9,951 bases of DNA from an uncultured bacterium (GCA_903896775.1 CAITZE010000262.1:1-9951); one strand, 5' to 3'. Counted from the first letter of the stretch, positions 1 through 6,919 are shown. The notes: generated by a model from the sequence alone, not told the origin. Numbers and translations: made by a program.

Positions 1-46
1 CTGAAGCACGGCGCTCAGTGTAGGCGAATGGATAGTTGTTGCGATC

Positions 47-1261
47 CTACAGGGCGCCGGGCCTATACTTGGCCGCGTTTTCGAGACAGTGTTCTCGAAC
101 CCGGTTTAACCATGTTTCATACCAATACCATTGTCCGTCAGACAATTGGACGCCATAGCCCTTAGCGGGCTCTTTCGCACGGAGCGATCTCCACAGTTCG
201 GAATGCCAGTGAACGGCGAACCGAACATAACCTTCATCCTTCATCGCCTTGACGATCTGGTTAGGTCGATACTTGGGCTTCTCGACCTCCTTCAACAATA
301 CCCGGTTTATTTGCGCAGCTTCCTCGGAACCGGGTTTTATGAATTCAATCGCTTCGTCAGCCCCTCCAGCCCGATTTGCGGTCTTTTGCACGAAGGCAAC
401 CCGATAGGCAAAATGGGGATCGGACTGTTCCTCGGGCGAGAGACGCGCGTGAAAGGCATCCATGATAGTTTCAATGTTCCTCGGCAACGAACCGGCCTTC
501 TTAAGCACGGCCCGTTGATCCGCACCAAACGTCATAAACTGCAATGCGAGCGGCAGACGCCGCTCAAGACCAAATTGCAGCCCGAACAAAGTCTTGATCG
601 TATCGTTGAAGTTGATGCAACAAGCCTGGAGCTTAGCGCTTATAGCATCGTCAATACGGGTGGTTGACCGGGGCTCTATCTCATGCCGCAGTTCTAACAG
701 AAACTCTAAATTCTGACGGGTGCCTTTATCCAAAGGACACCGATTGCTACGCAGGCACTTCCCAAGCTCCCAAAACTTTTCCGCCCGTCCCGTTGTAGTC
801 TCAACCTCTCTGACGCCGTTCACAGTGTGGTAGTAGCGATGATCCACCGTCTCCCGGCGATAATACGCATGCAAGAGATAGGTCCAGGCGATGATCGATG
901 TGACGATGAATAGCTCGGCGCGAAAGTGCAGGCCGGCGCTGTTGAAAGTGTGCACCGCTGCGATCATCGCCTCGCGGGCCTTAATTAACAACTCATCTCC
1001 GCGCAGGCTGAGGCCCGTCTGCGGATCGACATCCGGCCATGTCGCAAGAAACTCAACAAGTTCGTCTGCGCTGGCGGCGCGTGCGGCGCTGTATTTAGCG
1101 CCCGTGCGGATTTCGGCAATGACGCGGTGATTTATTGATCTGGTAGGGCGAGTGAAATAGGCGAGAATGTTCTGATCGTTATAGCCGCCACGCTCCAGCA
1201 TTGCCTTTACTAAGGCTACTTCCCACCTTTCAAGCTTATGCCCTCGCTTTCCAGTCGGCAT
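47..1261 (-). CDS. DUF3644-like protein with N-terminal helical domain
   Basis: The product is 404 residues from the ATG at 1261. The frame can be extended to a TTG at 1306 (419 residues), but a palindromic repeat lies between the two starts and GGGGCGGG precedes the ATG, so I prefer the ATG. The first ~55 residues (KLERWEVALVKAML..., YNDQNILAYFTRPTRSINH) look like a small helical, possibly DNA-binding region. The middle (FNSAGLHFRAELF, AWTYLLHAYYRR, NLEFLLELRHEIE) resembles DUF3644 proteins from memory. The C-terminus is rich in Trp and Tyr (GQWYWYETWLNRVR). In related proteins LELR-x4-H is a HEPN-like Rx4H motif; here the His position is Pro (R192...P197). The upstream minus-strand neighbour is an ImmA-like peptidase ending 74 bases before this start. 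Its biochemical role is unknown to me; a defence or toxin role is inference from the HEPN-like motif and the neighbour. Confidence 0.75.
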   Translation of the reverse strand: MPTGKRGHKLERWEVALVKAMLERGGYNDQNILAYFTRPTRSINHRVIAEIRTGAKYSAARAASADELVEFLATWPDVDPQTGLSLRGDELLIKAREAMIAAVHTFNSAGLHFRAELFIVTSIIAWTYLLHAYYRRETVDHRYYHTVNGVREVETTTGRAEKFWELGKCLRSNRCPLDKGTRQNLEFLLELRHEIEPRSTTRIDDAISAKLQACCINFNDTIKTLFGLQFGLERRLPLALQFMTFGADQRAVLKKAGSLPRNIETIMDAFHARLSPEEQSDPHFAYRVAFVQKTANRAGGADEAIEFIKPGSEEAAQINRVLLKEVEKPKYRPNQIVKAMKDEGYVRFAVHWHSELWRSLRAKEPAKGYGVQLSDGQWYWYETWLNRVREHCLENAAKYRPGAL

Positions 1262-1283
1262 TGCCCGCCCCGAACTCCGTCGC

Positions 1284-1314
1284 GCGGGAAAGTTCCCGCC
1301 CTTCAAATTCCCGC
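1284..1314. promoter_or_regulatory. Palindromic repeat cluster, possible operator
   Basis: A perfect inverted repeat GCGGGAA-AG-TTCCCGC spans 1284-1299, and a further direct copy of TTCCCGC lies at 1308-1314, 15 bases from the previous one. The cluster sits in the gap between the ImmA-like gene and the DUF3644-like gene, about 23 bases upstream of the ATG at 1261. A two-base loop is too tight for a good hairpin and there is no T-tract, so a protein-binding site fits better than a terminator. The regulator could have been the Xre-type domain missing from the neighbouring gene, which is inference. Confidence 0.4.
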
Positions 1315-1335
1315 AGTAGAATCACGCGCATGTAA

Positions 1336-2067
1336 TCAGGCAGAATGTTCGTTTTTTACCAGCGCAAGGACCTGCTTGCTGTCCGGCTTCTCGTTGCCGC
1401 CGCTATGGAGAACTCCAAAAATCAGCGTGGTTACCTCCGACTCAGGAAGGTCTAAGGCCAGTGCAATATCTCTCTGGGTTGTCTTTTCAGCCCAGAGGCT
1501 GGTCATGACCTTTTGCCAAACAAGAGACTTTTCACGTTCTATTGGATGGGGTTCCTGTACATTGTATTTACTCTGCGAAATCTGAATACAGAAATCCCGG
1601 TATTTCCAATCAGACGTGATTCCTAGCTTGTGCAGTCGGTAGTTAAGCGCTGCGACAGAAACTCGCCACCTTTTCTTGGCTTGAACAATTTGCTCCAGAT
1701 AATTCAAACGTGGAAGGACTGCCAAAACATCGGCGTGTGGCATTAGAAAAGCCGAGGCAAAGCGATTGGCCTGGTCCTCAGCGTTTCGACCAGTAGTCTT
1801 GCCGTCTTGATGAAGCACTAGATGGCCAAGCTCATGAGCTGCATCAAACCGGCTATTTTCGGCGCTCTTCATAGTATTTAGAAACACGTAAGCCTTATCG
1901 TTTCGCCAGACGGAAAAGGCATTTACCTTCTTAGAATTTTCGGCCAGCGATAAAACACGGATGCCTTTCGATTCTAAGAGATGGACGACATTTGAAATTG
2001 GTTTTTCCCCAAGCGGCCTAGGGCCGTTAGAGATGATGCGGTAATTTTCATCGCTCGGCTCACGCAC
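1336..2067 (-). CDS. ImmA/IrrE-family metallopeptidase, N-terminally truncated
   Basis: The 243-residue frame holds a clear zinc-metallopeptidase motif, HELGH at residues 78-82 inside RFDAAHELGHLVLH, followed by AEDQANRFASAFLMP with the likely third zinc ligand Glu97. This is the COG2856/ImmA-IrrE pattern; known members cleave or inactivate repressors in phage-like elements or in the DNA-damage response. Long members of this family begin with an Xre helix-turn-helix of about 100-150 residues. Here family-like sequence begins only near LGEKPISNVVHLLE (residue ~19), and a stop lies in frame at 2104-2106. The first ~18 residues are antisense to another gene fragment. The only start is a GTG at 2067 within that foreign sequence, so it is uncertain whether a protein is made. 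It lies upstream of the DUF3644-like gene on the same strand, suggesting a two-gene unit. Confidence 0.8.
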   Translation of the reverse strand: MREPSDENYRIISNGPRPLGEKPISNVVHLLESKGIRVLSLAENSKKVNAFSVWRNDKAYVFLNTMKSAENSRFDAAHELGHLVLHQDGKTTGRNAEDQANRFASAFLMPHADVLAVLPRLNYLEQIVQAKKRWRVSVAALNYRLHKLGITSDWKYRDFCIQISQSKYNVQEPHPIEREKSLVWQKVMTSLWAEKTTQRDIALALDLPESEVTTLIFGVLHSGGNEKPDSKQVLALVKNEHSA

Positions 2068-2226
2068 GGCCCCGACATTCGCATTTTCGGCCGAGCCATT
2101 GCGCTACGCTATGTGCCAGGGCGTGATGACGCCACGCCCGAAGACGTAGCTCTGCGCGACTTCAAGAGTAAGTGGTCCAGGTATAGTCAAAGTCGCCTGC
2201 CGCCGGTTCCGAAGTCACCGAGTTAG
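2020..2226 (+). pseudogene. Fragment of an unrecognised conserved protein
   Basis: Plus-strand frame 2 codons from about 2020 read RDDAVIFIARLTHGPDIRIF, then GRAIALRYVPGRDDATPEDV, then ALRDFKSKW, before a short tail and a TAG stop at 2224-2226. The composition is that of a real protein interior rather than a shadow frame, and I have an impression of similar GRAI...PGRDDAT sequences in proteobacterial hypothetical proteins, without a known function. There is no start codon context and the frame runs into the antisense strand of the ImmA-like gene, so the 5' part is missing. The tail after KSKWSRY (from about 2185) is probably not native either. The exact ends of the fragment cannot be fixed without homologues. 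Confidence 0.45.
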
Positions 2227-2909
2227 GTGTCAATGGAACCAGCAGGAGGGCCAACTCTCGGCATGGCGAGATAGAAACGTATCGAGTGCAAGGTCTCAAT
2301 TACACCACCCAAGTCATCCCGAATGGCGTGTTGGCGTACGAATCGGTGCAGTCGCGCCTTACCGTCGCGTGTAAATTCTCGATGCACTATGCCTGCTTTT
2401 TCCGAGGACCGAGCGACGGCACCCGGACACTCTGTGAGAAAGGCATCGAAAAAACCCTTTGGCAACAAGTCCTCCAGCTCCCAGTCGAGCCCCTTGTAAT
2501 TGCCGTTAAGCCGCTCAAAGGTTTTCTGTAGCGTTGTGGGGTCGAGGTTGCCCGTACAAGGCATCACCGGCTGGAGGCGGAAAATATCTTTGTACTCAAG
2601 GATACTCGAGTCCAAGGTCCGCGCTCCGTTGATCGCTTTCCTGCCCGCATCGTCATTGTCAAAGAGTCCAACGAAGCGATATCGGGGGCGCCCATTCGAC
2701 ATCAAGCTGGCGCGCGCAAAACATCGCAAAGCATTGAGTTCACGGACAACTCCCCTGGTGCCACCCTGATCTCCTTCGCCGGCAGCAATAATGGCTAACC
2801 CGCCACTGAACAGATCGGCACCAGTTCGTTCCAGTTCAAGTCGCGCAGCCAATCGGAAAAGTTCGGCGTCCGTGGTGCCTTCGACCAAGACAGTCCGAGG
2901 CCGGAGACC
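2223..2909 (-). pseudogene. TOPRIM-domain protein (OLD-nuclease-like), 5' end missing
   Basis: The minus-strand frame opens after a stop at 2910-2912 and reads RPRTVLVEGTTDAELFRLAA, then about 200 further residues to TAA at 2223-2225. VLVEGTTDAE matches the first TOPRIM motif (catalytic Glu) and VGLFDNDDAGRKA matches the DxD motif, the metal-binding core of TOPRIM nucleases and primases. The only candidate start is a TTG inside VLVEG at 2888, in the middle of the first TOPRIM strand, so the natural N-terminus (in OLD-type proteins an ATPase or other domain) has been lost. The C-terminal part (YKGLDWELEDLLP, KARLHRFVRQHAI) is not a domain I can name. The 5' break abuts the broken 5' end of the sensor kinase on the other strand, and the two truncations share one junction at about 2900-2910. 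Confidence 0.6.
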
Positions 2910-4279
2910 TCATAACGGAGAAGCTGAACACGGAGGCTGCCATCCGTTCCGCGGCCGGCTTCACGGGAACCACAATTGATATCGACTATAAGGGTGCCCC
3001 CTCAGTTGCCGCCTATGCTCCCATCAATCTCATGGGAGTACGATGGGGCATCATCTCCAAGATCGATCTCGCTGAAGCTCTAGCACCTCTTCGCGTGATC
3101 GCCATCTCAACAGTCGGCGGCGTTTTGCTGGCGACCCTCATTATCGCGTTCCTCGGATATGCGGTGGCGCGCCGGATCAGTCGCCCACTCGATAGGTCGT
3201 TGCGCGTGATGGACAAGCTAAGCCACGGCAATCTTCACGTCGGAATCGAAGATGGTAACGGCGTATTTGAAACGCGCCAGATTTCCGCGGCCCTACGCAC
3301 ATTCCACGGCAACCTGATTGAAACCCAACGTCTGATGACTGAGGTCACCAAAAGTCAAGAGCAGATGGGAAGCCTTCTGGATAGCAGCCCGACGGGCGTC
3401 ATTGTGCTTTCCAACGACAACGAGGTTTTATACGCCAACGATCCCGCCACTCTCATTCTCGGCATGGACAAAGCAACATTCATCGGCAGTACGTTTTCAT
3501 TTGCCGATATCGCCCTATCGCAAGCGGACTCTAACAGAATGATAAACACTGCGCGGCGCGACGGCGCGGTACAGGGCGATGAATTGACTGTTCATGTTCC
3601 GGAAAAAAACGACGCGATGTTGAGCCTGTGTGTCCGTCGAACTACTTATCTTTCGAAGGATGCCTATCTCATATGGTTCCACGACATTACCGAACAGAAG
3701 AAGCTTCAATCCGACGTAGAAGGCGCCCTGGCGAACGCCAAGGAAGAGCGGATGCGTACCGATGCCATTCTCGCGGGGGCGCCAGACCCGATTATCATCG
3801 TCCGCTCCGACAGTAAGATTGAGTATGTCAACGACCAGGTCACGCGTATTCTCGGTTATTCCGCTTCCGAACTGATAGGACAGACTCTGGAAACGCTCAT
3901 CCCTCAGCGGTTTCACGCAGGGCATATGTCCCAGGTTCGTGGCTTCTTTGAAGCCGGGCAGGTGCGCTTCATGGGAGCGGGCCGCGAATTGTTCGCACGC
4001 GCTAAATCGGGGCAGGAAATACCCGTCGCAATCGCCTTAAGTCCGGTGAAGGCCGGCGATAGGTCCATTGTCGTTGCGGCTATTCGCGACATCACCGATC
4101 AGAAGCTGGCGGAAAAGGCCGTGCGTGAGGCCAAGGAAGCCGCCGAGGCCGCCACCAAAGCGAAGAGTGATTTCCTCGCCTCCATGAGTCATGAAATACG
4201 CACCCCCATGAACGGAATCACCGGGATGGCGGACGTGCTGGCGCAAACCAATCTCGATGACGAACAGAAGCATACGTGA
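2906..4279 (+). pseudogene. Hybrid sensor histidine kinase remnant: Cache end, TM, HAMP, PAS, PAS, H-box
   Basis: Kinase-like coding begins at about 2906 with DLITEKLNTEAAIRSAAGF, GAPSVAAYAPINLMGVRWGI, the end of an extracytoplasmic Cache-type sensor domain. No start codon precedes it, and the ATG at 3032 is internal to that domain. Counting from 3032: a membrane helix at residues ~21-46 (VIAISTVGGVLLATLIIAFLG), HAMP to ~96, a PAS domain at ~106-225 ending in FHDITEQKKLQ, a second PAS at ~240-365 ending in AIRDITDQK, an Ala/Lys-rich coiled linker, then the HisKA box FLASMSHEIRTPMNG with phosphoacceptor His387. Translation stops at TGA 4277-4279, only 28 residues after His387. The HATPase domain is absent, so there can be no autokinase activity. 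The downstream frame continues with a receiver tail and HPt domain, showing an internal deletion. Confidence 0.85.
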
Positions 4280-4764
4280 GCAAGCCGATCGCCATGCCCG
4301 CGCTTGTCGCTGCCCTTAAGAAATGGATGCCGCCGCCTCGCGGCCAGGTGCCGGAGTCCGCGGGCGCAAATGGCCGTGAAAGCCCGAAAGCGGCTGTAAG
4401 CACCGCTAAGGTGAAGGCATCGCCTCAGCCTAATGGAAGCGCCATCGACCCGCGCGCGATTCGGGACACCTTCGGCGATGACGACGATACGTTCAGAGAG
4501 ATCCTGCAGTCATTTGTCGAACCGTCTCAGGAAATCATCGTCGACCTGGGCGCGGCCTGCGAGCACCGCAATGCCGGCGATGTGAAGGACGCGGCACATA
4601 AGTTGAAATCCTCCGCGCGGACGGTAGGGGCCCATGCCCTTGCCGACACATGCGTTGCGCTAGAGGCCGCTGGAAATGCGGCCGATTGGACGACCATCGA
4701 TAAATTGACGCCCTTGGCACGGGAGCAATTTCAGGATGTTGCAATCTATATAAGCAGTTTATGA
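4276..4764 (+). pseudogene. Receiver tail plus HPt domain, detached 3' part of the hybrid kinase
   Basis: This 162-residue frame opens with Y-V-SKPIAMPALVAALKKWMP, the last strand and helix of a CheY-like receiver domain (the Lys of SKP is the conserved receiver lysine). A Pro/Ala-rich linker (residues ~20-55) follows, then an HPt domain with AAHKLKSSARTVGA, where His108 is the phosphotransfer histidine. It is the natural C-terminus of the kinase just upstream, put out of frame by the deletion. A GTG at 4276 overlaps the upstream TGA as GTGA, so reinitiation could yield a free HPt protein. No strong ribosome site precedes it. If translated it could still shuttle phosphate to the response regulator 37 bases downstream, but nothing here would charge it. 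Confidence 0.75.
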
Positions 4765-4801
4765 TTTTTGGGCCGCGAGAAGGCATTGCCGAGGGGGCGT
4801 T

Positions 4802-5611
4802 ATGGAAAAGGCACCGGATTTTTCGTCCAAGCGTTTCTTGATCGTAGATGATGAAGCGTTCATGCTCGGGACAATCGAGCGCATGTTGAAGCAATGCAAC
4901 GCCGGTCTCATCATGAAGGCGAGTGACGGCGGGAAAGCGCTCCGCTCGGTTAAAGACAATTTCACACAGGTCGATTGCGTAATTGCCGACTTCAACATGA
5001 AGCCAATAAATGGACTCCAACTTCTCCAGGGCATTCGATTGGGCTTGAATGCACGCATTCCGCGCGAACAGCCGTTCATCATGCTGACGGGTCATGCGGA
5101 TACAGATGTCGTGAAGGCGGCTATGGCGCTCGACGTGCATGGCTATGTGGTGAAGCCCGTGGCGCCGGAGAAATTGTACCAGACCATAGACAAGGTGTTT
5201 AGAAGGCCAATCGAGCTTAAGGACGCCGACTATTATCGCACCATCAAGTTGCCAACAGCGCAATCTCCATTTGGCGAGGACAAGACGGCGAGGGTCGGCG
5301 CGTGGACTATTCTCTCCCGTGTGAAGCCATTTAAGAACCAAGCTGACGTCGAGGCAAAACTCGAACAGTTCAAACGTGAACATGCCACCCAGGATGGGGT
5401 CGAGGCTGTAAAATTGAAGAACCGGCGTCAGTGCCCGGTCAACGAGTTGCGCGAAGGTCAAATCCTTGGGCAGGATATTGAAGCCGAGGAAGGCGTGATC
5501 CTGCTTCGCCTTGGGACGCACCTGACCAAAGGCATGGTCGCGCGTCTCAGGGAACTTGCGGCGGAGACAGAGCCCGGTCAGGTCGTGTGGGTTGGCGAAC
5601 TCGCGACATAA
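4802..5611 (+). CDS. Response regulator: receiver domain plus C-terminal HD-GYP-associated-type segment
   Basis: The 269-residue protein starts at ATG 4802 with GAGGGGG about 5 bases upstream. Residues ~10-130 form a complete receiver domain: acidic pocket D16/D17, phosphoacceptor D63 in VIADFNM, T96 in MLTGHAD and K118 in VVKPV. Residues ~205-265 (CPVNELREGQILGQDIEAEE, GVILLRLGTHLTKGMVARLREL) resemble the small beta-rich segment found next to HD-GYP or HDOD domains in other regulators, but no HD motif and no DNA-binding helix-turn-helix is visible. Its output is therefore unclear, with protein interaction more likely than DNA binding. It follows the HPt fragment by 37 bases on the same strand and was presumably the terminal acceptor of that phosphorelay. 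With the kinase core deleted it is now an orphan unless another system drives it. Confidence 0.88.
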   Translation: MEKAPDFSSKRFLIVDDEAFMLGTIERMLKQCNAGLIMKASDGGKALRSVKDNFTQVDCVIADFNMKPINGLQLLQGIRLGLNARIPREQPFIMLTGHADTDVVKAAMALDVHGYVVKPVAPEKLYQTIDKVFRRPIELKDADYYRTIKLPTAQSPFGEDKTARVGAWTILSRVKPFKNQADVEAKLEQFKREHATQDGVEAVKLKNRRQCPVNELREGQILGQDIEAEEGVILLRLGTHLTKGMVARLRELAAETEPGQVVWVGELAT

Positions 5612-5618
5612 TCGCGAG
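5600..5618 (+). terminator. Hairpin at end of response-regulator gene
   Basis: A perfect 7-base stem CTCGCGA / TCGCGAG with loop CATAA overlaps the response-regulator stop codon. It is followed by TGGTGTTTAC, a weak T-run. It lies between the convergent regulator and integrase genes, where a terminator is expected. The poor T-tract keeps confidence low. Confidence 0.4.
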
Positions 5619-5658
5619 TGGTGTTTACGTCGTAATGATGAACTCATGACTCTATTCC

Positions 5659-6777
5659 TCAAACTGCCCGTGCAGCGAGTTCTTCGGCAGTTGTATGATA
5701 ATAGCGGTCTAGCGACTTCAAATCTTTATGGCCCGTGACGCGTTTCAGATCGAGCGGGTTCGTATAAATCTTCGCCAGTCGCGACGTCGCGATATGACGC
5801 AAGTCATGAAACGTAAGATCGTCAATCTTGGCCTTCTTGGTGGCTCTGCGGAAAGCCATCTTCAATGGGTTCTGCTCAATCGCAAAGATAGGGCCAACGC
5901 GGTCACCTTCCTCCGGCGTCAGATCTTTTAGAAGTAGTGCCGCCGCAGGCAGCAACGGCACTTTGCGGATCTCATTATTTTTTGTGACTGTTCCCAACGC
6001 GCCGCGAACAATGGCGGTGCTATTTTCCAAATCGACGTCTTTCCAGTTAAGCCCGACGATCTCGCCCTGGCGCATCGCAGTTAGAATCGCGAACCGGACA
6101 ATCGGCGCCAGCAGCTTGTGATAACTCTTCTCACATTCGGCGAGCAGCAATTCCTCCTCGGACTTAACCTGCTCACCGTTCACCGTGCGGGGGTCGCCGG
6201 GCTTAAGCGACATGAACACGCGGTCGCGTTTCCTATCGGCCCCTGCCGGCCGCTTCACCAGATGCATAGCGTTGGCGGGAAGGTGGATTTTCCATTCGCG
6301 GCGCGCGTGCTCGATAACAGTCTGTATGAGATTTAGGCGCCTCACGATGGTCGCTGGCGCGTACTTATACTTCTTCATCCGATCGCGGAACTTGGCGAGG
6401 TCCGAAGAGGTCAATTCCGACATCTTGATCCTACAAACCTCATCCTCAAGCACGACTTTAAGGTGGTTCTTTTCCTTGTCAGCGCCGCGCTTCTCACTGT
6501 CATCACCCAAACAGTCGTCCTGGTAGCGTTTAATAATGTTGGCGAGCGTCTTGCGCTGCGCCTCGGTCTGATCGAGGTATTGACCGCGTGCGACATCGGT
6601 TTCGACGGCAGCCAGCCATTTCACGGCAAGGCTCGCGGTCTCAAATGTCTTCGTCACCCGCGCGCCCTTCACTAGCTTGCGCGCGCGGTACTGCTTCGGG
6701 CCGCGGTAGGCAATGCCATCGGGCAGGTCCTTACCAGTCGCGGGATCTATTGCAGGTTCTTTGCGGGTCCGTGCCAT
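5659..6777 (-). CDS. Tyrosine-recombinase integrase of a tRNA-targeted island
   Basis: The protein is 372 residues from ATG 6777, which has AGAGGAG about 9 bases upstream. A longer frame from TTG 6819 would begin inside a repeat array and is less likely. The N-terminal ~75 residues (GIAYRGPKQYRARKLVKGAR, TKTFETASLAVKWLAAVETD) are an arm-type DNA-binding region, and ~75-175 form the SAM-like core-binding domain. The catalytic domain shows R236 (TAMRQGEIVGLNW), K266 (VTKNNEIRKVPL), H324 and R327 (FHDLRHIATSRLA), H350 (VTGHKDLKS) and the nucleophile Y359 (LDRYYH). The full catalytic set is therefore present. It catalyses site-specific integration and excision between att sites. Its 5' end faces the 3' end of tRNA-Glu 67 bases away, the standard arrangement for islands inserted at tRNA genes. 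No excisionase gene is visible nearby. Confidence 0.93.
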   Translation of the reverse strand: MARTRKEPAIDPATGKDLPDGIAYRGPKQYRARKLVKGARVTKTFETASLAVKWLAAVETDVARGQYLDQTEAQRKTLANIIKRYQDDCLGDDSEKRGADKEKNHLKVVLEDEVCRIKMSELTSSDLAKFRDRMKKYKYAPATIVRRLNLIQTVIEHARREWKIHLPANAMHLVKRPAGADRKRDRVFMSLKPGDPRTVNGEQVKSEEELLLAECEKSYHKLLAPIVRFAILTAMRQGEIVGLNWKDVDLENSTAIVRGALGTVTKNNEIRKVPLLPAAALLLKDLTPEEGDRVGPIFAIEQNPLKMAFRRATKKAKIDDLTFHDLRHIATSRLAKIYTNPLDLKRVTGHKDLKSLDRYYHTTAEELAARAV

Positions 6778-6802
6778 GGGTCCGTCTCCTCTCTGCTGAG
6801 GA

Positions 6803-6829
6803 TTGGACCATTGGACCAAAATTGGACCA
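6803..6829. repeat. Three direct copies of TTGGACCA upstream of the integrase
   Basis: TTGGACCA occurs at 6803-6810, 6811-6818 and 6822-6829, with start-to-start spacings of 8 and 11 bases. Each unit is nearly palindromic (TTGG-A-CCAA). The array lies between the integrase start and the tRNA-Glu 3' end, a place expected for integrase arm-type sites or for an autoregulatory operator over the integrase promoter. Which of these it is cannot be told from sequence. Confidence 0.55.
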
Positions 6830-6843
6830 ACAATTCAAGAAAA

Positions 6844-6870
6844 TGGCGTCCCCACGGGGATTCGAACCCC
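6844..6870. other. Probable attachment site at the tRNA-Glu 3' end
   Basis: The T-arm, acceptor 3' strand and CCA of tRNA-Glu lie directly beside the integrase gene. Integrases of this type commonly recombine at such sequences, leaving a duplicate at the far end of the island. No second copy is found between positions 1 and 6840, so the other end must lie outside the window on the left. The exact core is inferred from position only. Confidence 0.5.
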
Positions 6871-6919
6871 GGTTACCGCCGTGAAAGGGCGATGTCCTAG
6901 GCCTCTAGACGATGGGGAC
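6844..6919 (-). tRNA. tRNA-Glu (anticodon TTC)
   Basis: Read on the minus strand, the 76-base gene begins GTCCCCATCGTCTAGAGG and ends GTGGGGACG plus an encoded CCA. The acceptor stem GTCCCCA pairs with TGGGGAC. The anticodon loop CTTTCAC sits in a GCC/GGC-based stem and gives anticodon TTC (plus-strand 6883-6885). The T-arm is CCGGGG-TTCGAAT-CCCCG. It decodes GAA/GAG. The gene remains complete next to the integrase, so integration has preserved the tRNA. Confidence 0.97.

Noticed and set aside
92..110. Possible second att copy (CTCGAACCCGG near position 95)
   Set aside because: It shares only a few bases with the tRNA T-arm and lies inside the DUF3644-like coding sequence.
131..667. 178-residue plus-strand open frame
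   Set aside because: It is antisense to the DUF3644-like coding sequence and shows no motif.
2791..2979. 62-residue plus-strand frame spanning the TOPRIM/kinase junction
   Set aside because: It crosses two unrelated gene fragments out of frame with both and has no protein character.
4535..5662. 375-residue open frame on the minus strand
   Set aside because: It runs antisense through the HPt domain and the response regulator, both of which have clear motifs on the plus strand. Its own translation shows no recognisable domain.
6778..6819. TTG start at 6819 for the integrase
   Set aside because: It lies inside the TTGGACCA array and has a poor ribosome site; ATG 6777 has AGAGGAG at a good distance.
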